A stretch of DNA of 64,000 nucleotides. Origin: CAZNMF01 sp035547155 (lineage in GTDB: Bacteria; Acidobacteriota; Vicinamibacteria; Vicinamibacterales; SCN-69-37). Under the pieces are notes generated by a model. It did no database searches, had not been told where the DNA came from, and saw only the letters and a list, made by a program, of their open reading frames with translations. Location of the stretch: the NCBI GenBank assembly GCA_035547155.1, contig DASZVJ010000116.1, forward strand, positions 1 through 64,000, read 5' to 3'. Positions 61,152-64,000 of the stretch are shown here, piece by piece (the stretch's first letter is position 1; each line of letters opens with the position of its first letter). The translations under genes were made by a program, and so were the position numbers.

Positions 61152-63833
61152 CTATTCCTGGCGCAGCGTTGCGATCGGATCCACGCACGACGCACGCCTG
61201 GCTGGCGAGAGTGCGGCCAGGGCGCAGGCTGACGCTACGGTCATCACGCTTCCGACATAGGCGAGCGGATCGAACAGATCGACGATGGGACCGAGACGCG
61301 TGCCGGCAGAGGCCACGGCGATGAGTCGTGCGAGGCCGACGGCCAGACCGGATCCAATCGCCATGCCCCAGCACACCGTGCGCATCGAGTCGGCGACGAT
61401 CAAGCGGCCGACGCCGGCCGCAGTCGCGCCGAGCGCGATGCGGATGCCGATCTCCTTCGATCGCTGCGCGACCAGGTACGACAACACGCTGAAGATGCCC
61501 GACAGCGTGAGGGCAAGCGCCAGCACGCCGAGGACTATCGTGAGCCAAAAGCCCACGCGGAGCGGATAGGTCTCGAGCCGCGCCAGCGAGCGCATCGTGA
61601 AGACCTGCCCCATGTTTGGATCGATGCTGGACAAGCGCTGAAGCAGCGCGCGTCGCGCGTCGTCCGGATCGCCTTGGACGCGCGCAATGAGGTCCATCCG
61701 CGGCGTGCCGATACCGGAGGGCACGTAGACGTCGGCTTCAGGCTCGCCGATGCGCAGACCTGCGACCGCGCGCGTCACGCCGACGATGAGCACCGGCGGC
61801 GACGAGAGACCGGGCTCCTGCTGACGATGGTGCTGCGTCAAGCGGTCGAGCGCGCGGTGCCCCGCGTCAGGATCCGAATCGGGATTCAGCTGAAGCACGC
61901 GGCCGAGTGCGTTGCCGTCAGGCCAAAGCTTCCGCGCGAGCACCTCCGAGATCATCGCGACGCCACCGCCGGCGCGTGTTTCGTCGTCGGTGAACGTCCG
62001 TCCGCGAAGAATTCCGATGCCCAGCACGTCGAAATACGATGGCGTGACGACTCGATAGGTCACGCGCGCGACCGAGCCGTCGGACGTCGACGCGGTCGCC
62101 GACGGGGGCCTGCCGAGCGGCGGCGGCGTCGGCCATGATCCTGCGATCGCTTCCACGGACGGATCGGCGTCGACCGCCGCGATCATCTGTGGGCGCAGGG
62201 TGTCGTTCGGTATTTCGATGGTGACCGTGTCGTGCATGCGCAAACCGGGATCGAGCGCCGACGCGTGCATCGCGCTGCGCAAGAAAATCGCGGCGCAAAT
62301 CAACAGCAGCGTCGCCGCCGTCACCTGAACGAGCATCAGTGCGCCTCGCAAACGGCCCGGCCGACCGGCCGCCACGGCTTCGCCGCGAACGGCACGGACC
62401 AGATCGAGTCGCGTGGCGTACAACGCGGGCAGCAGACCGAAGGCGACGGTCGAGGCGACGGCGGCGATCACGAGAAACGCGACGACGCGCCAATCCAGGT
62501 GTGGGACGTCGAGGCGAAGGAATTCGATCAACTCCGGTGGCATCGTCCGCGTCAACGCGGAGACGGCGACGTTCAAGATGACGCGCGACAGGACGAGCCC
62601 GCAGGCCGCCGCCGCGACGGCGAGCATGAGACTCTCGGTCAGCAATTGCCGAACGATGCGCGCCCGTGACGCGCCGATCGACAGGCGAATGCCGATTTCG
62701 CGCTGCCGCGTCACCGCACGCGCGAGCAGCAGGTTGGCGACATTCGCGCAGCCCGTGAGCACGATCAGCCCGAACGCGATGAACAACGGCGCGAACGTCA
62801 GCAGCGTGCTGGCGGAGAATCGTACGGCGCGATCGAGCGGCTGCGCGTCGATCTGCACGCCCGAGCCGTCGCGCAATGCCCACGCGTGCAGGGCCTCACG
62901 GGCAGCGGCAATCGACACGCCTGGTGCCAGACGCGCGACGACGTCCACGGCCGTGTCGTCTTCGTGGCCCGCGAGCCACGGGCGGATCTGGCCGACGAGC
63001 GACAACGGCGCCCAGTAGTCCGGCGAAAATGCGTTGAGGCCGTAGAAGTCCTCCGGCGCGACGCCCACGACCTCGTACGGCTGCGCACGAATCAGCACGC
63101 GCCGGCCGACGATGTCTGGATCGTTCGCGAACAGCCGCGACCAGGCTTTGTGACTGAGGACGATGACTCGTCTGCCGGCGGGTCGGTCGTCGTCGGGCGT
63201 CAACGTGCGGCCGATCGCGGCCCGCACGTCGAGCACCTGAAAAAAGTTGCCCGTCACGAGCTGGCCTTCCATCATGCGGCCGTCGATGCGCGACGTGATG
63301 TCCGGGACGCTCGCGAAGGCGTCCGCGAGCGCGCTCGAGTCGCGCCGCAGCGCGTCGAATTGGCGGCGCGTCAGCTTGGGCACGACTTGCGCACCCGCAG
63401 CCGGCACGGGCGCCACCGCGCGCCTCACGCTCAGCAGTGAGCCCGGATCGCGAACGGCGTCGACGCGGAGGACGGTTGCCGCAAAGATGGTGAACGCGGC
63501 CGCGATCAGGCCGAGTCCAAGCGAAATCGTTCCGACGATGGTCAGCGCGACGGTCGGAGCACGACGAATGGTCCGAAGGGCGTACGCGACGTCGCGAATC
63601 ATCGTGTCGACGATCGAGATGCCACGGATGTCACGGCACGTCTCGGCGGCGCGCGTCATCGGCCCAAAGTTGGCGCGCGCGCGGACGCGGGCGTCCGTGG
63701 GATCGACGCCGGCATCGACGTACTTACGAGCCTCACGCTCGATGTGGAACGTCAGTTCGTCGTTGAGATCGCGTTCCGCACGGCGCGGGAAGAACAACGC
63801 CTGTACGCGGAGACGGAGATCGCGAATGCGCAT
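61152..63833 (-). CDS. ADOP-family permease (MacB/FtsX-like)
   Basis: An 893-residue protein of the acidobacterial duplicated orphan permease family. The N-terminal prefix (RRAERDLNDELTFHIEREARKYVDAGVDPTDARVRARANFGPM) is unique to it. A first helix (ALTIVGTISLGLGLIAAAFTIFAA), a MacB-like periplasmic domain, and then FtsX helices in two sets (LTFAPLFIAFGLIVLTGCANVANLLLAR; AFLVIAAVASTVAFGLLPALYA; FWLTIVLGVLALALTLSGIFSVLSYLVAQRSKEIGIRIALGA; a final pair) follow. Function is unknown; a mechanotransmission role by analogy with MacB. It is co-transcribed with padR, 3 bases away. Confidence 0.92.
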   Translation of the reverse strand: MRIRDLRLRVQALFFPRRAERDLNDELTFHIEREARKYVDAGVDPTDARVRARANFGPMTRAAETCRDIRGISIVDTMIRDVAYALRTIRRAPTVALTIVGTISLGLGLIAAAFTIFAATVLRVDAVRDPGSLLSVRRAVAPVPAAGAQVVPKLTRRQFDALRRDSSALADAFASVPDITSRIDGRMMEGQLVTGNFFQVLDVRAAIGRTLTPDDDRPAGRRVIVLSHKAWSRLFANDPDIVGRRVLIRAQPYEVVGVAPEDFYGLNAFSPDYWAPLSLVGQIRPWLAGHEDDTAVDVVARLAPGVSIAAAREALHAWALRDGSGVQIDAQPLDRAVRFSASTLLTFAPLFIAFGLIVLTGCANVANLLLARAVTRQREIGIRLSIGASRARIVRQLLTESLMLAVAAAACGLVLSRVILNVAVSALTRTMPPELIEFLRLDVPHLDWRVVAFLVIAAVASTVAFGLLPALYATRLDLVRAVRGEAVAAGRPGRLRGALMLVQVTAATLLLICAAIFLRSAMHASALDPGLRMHDTVTIEIPNDTLRPQMIAAVDADPSVEAIAGSWPTPPPLGRPPSATASTSDGSVARVTYRVVTPSYFDVLGIGILRGRTFTDDETRAGGGVAMISEVLARKLWPDGNALGRVLQLNPDSDPDAGHRALDRLTQHHRQQEPGLSSPPVLIVGVTRAVAGLRIGEPEADVYVPSGIGTPRMDLIARVQGDPDDARRALLQRLSSIDPNMGQVFTMRSLARLETYPLRVGFWLTIVLGVLALALTLSGIFSVLSYLVAQRSKEIGIRIALGATAAGVGRLIVADSMRTVCWGMAIGSGLAVGLARLIAVASAGTRLGPIVDLFDPLAYVGSVMTVASACALAALSPARRASCVDPIATLRQE

Positions 63834-63836
63834 GAC

Positions 63837-64000
63837 TTACGCCAGCTTCATGACGCGGCTGATGGCGGTCGCCATCCGTTCCCATTCACTGGCTTCGACG
63901 GCGAGCTGCTTCCGGCCGGACGCTGTCAGACGGTAGAACTTCGCGCGGCGGCCGAGCTCGGAAATACCCCATTCCGCCTCGATCCAGCCGCGGTGTTCGA
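63837..64000 (-). CDS. PadR-family transcriptional regulator (C-terminal part)
   Basis: The last 53 codons of a gene that continues past the window edge. The wing segment EHRGWIEAEWGISELGRRAKFYRLTASGRKQLAVEASEWERM matches the PadR winged helix and the start of its C-terminal dimer helix. PadR genes preceding ADOP permeases are a usual acidobacterial pair; it likely represses the permease. It ends 3 bases before the ADOP start. Confidence 0.85.
   Translation of the reverse strand, partial: EHRGWIEAEWGISELGRRAKFYRLTASGRKQLAVEASEWERMATAISRVMKLA

Overview
The window is GC-rich, densely coded DNA on both strands, with no tRNA, rRNA, CRISPR array or insertion sequence that I could find. The gene repertoire points to an Acidobacteriota chromosome, most likely near the Vicinamibacterales. 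The reasons are a PadR regulator followed by an ADOP-type (acidobacterial duplicated orphan permease) protein, two secreted VWA proteins of the acidobacterial type, an exported DUF1552 plus DUF1592/1588/1585 cytochrome-like pair, and numerous GT-C-like membrane proteins. Taxonomy is an inference from gene families; no marker gene was compared.

Layout. 1-9.8 kb: glucokinase, a BRCT/HTH/TPR protein, a DEAD-box helicase with a C-terminal DinB domain downstream of infA, an acyl ligase-ACP-acyltransferase fusion, a dienelactone hydrolase, a HAD hydrolase, and an ECF sigma factor coupled to a SecD-head membrane protein. 9.9-14.9 kb: a three-gene operon with DUF1552, a degenerate nucleoside-hydrolase-like protein and a di-heme DUF1592 protein. 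14.9-24.6 kb: an outer-membrane protein, a translationally coupled plsB-like/proline dehydrogenase/SDR/cca operon, NAD-type isocitrate dehydrogenase, a membrane protein, and a polar amino acid ABC importer whose binding protein is fused to the permease. 24.7-31.6 kb: an ECF sigma factor with its own zinc finger, divergent from a TolC/HlyD/RND efflux operon. 31.7-35.8 kb: sugar-modification and glycan-type membrane genes. 35.9-41.1 kb: a DUF6178 protein and the ATP-grasp/alpha-E/transglutaminase operon. 41.2-48.9 kb: a GT-C-like protein, DUF4149, an ABC-F ATPase, an unrecognised module (small protein, membrane protein, M1-like pseudo-peptidase), and an amino-acid-dehydrogenase-like protein. 48.9-52.3 kb: a CobA-HemD fusion coupled to two VWA genes. 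52.4-56.4 kb: ATP synthase F0 genes only (atpZ, I, B, E, F), followed by a DMT exporter and carbonic anhydrase. 56.4-64 kb: GT87, typA, map, a cytosolic VWA protein, an ADOP permease and the end of a padR gene.

Two signals go beyond gene naming. First, two repeat families that otherwise lie between genes have each entered a coding sequence in frame: a GGTTC-type array in the acyl ligase and a GGACCTTCAGGTCC palindrome in the M1-like protein. Second, many lead genes have a TANNNT-like -10 box only 6-9 bases before the start codon and no Shine-Dalgarno, which suggests leaderless transcripts. Some other genes, especially those inside operons, keep GGAGG-like sites. The window otherwise looks like core and accessory chromosome without islands.
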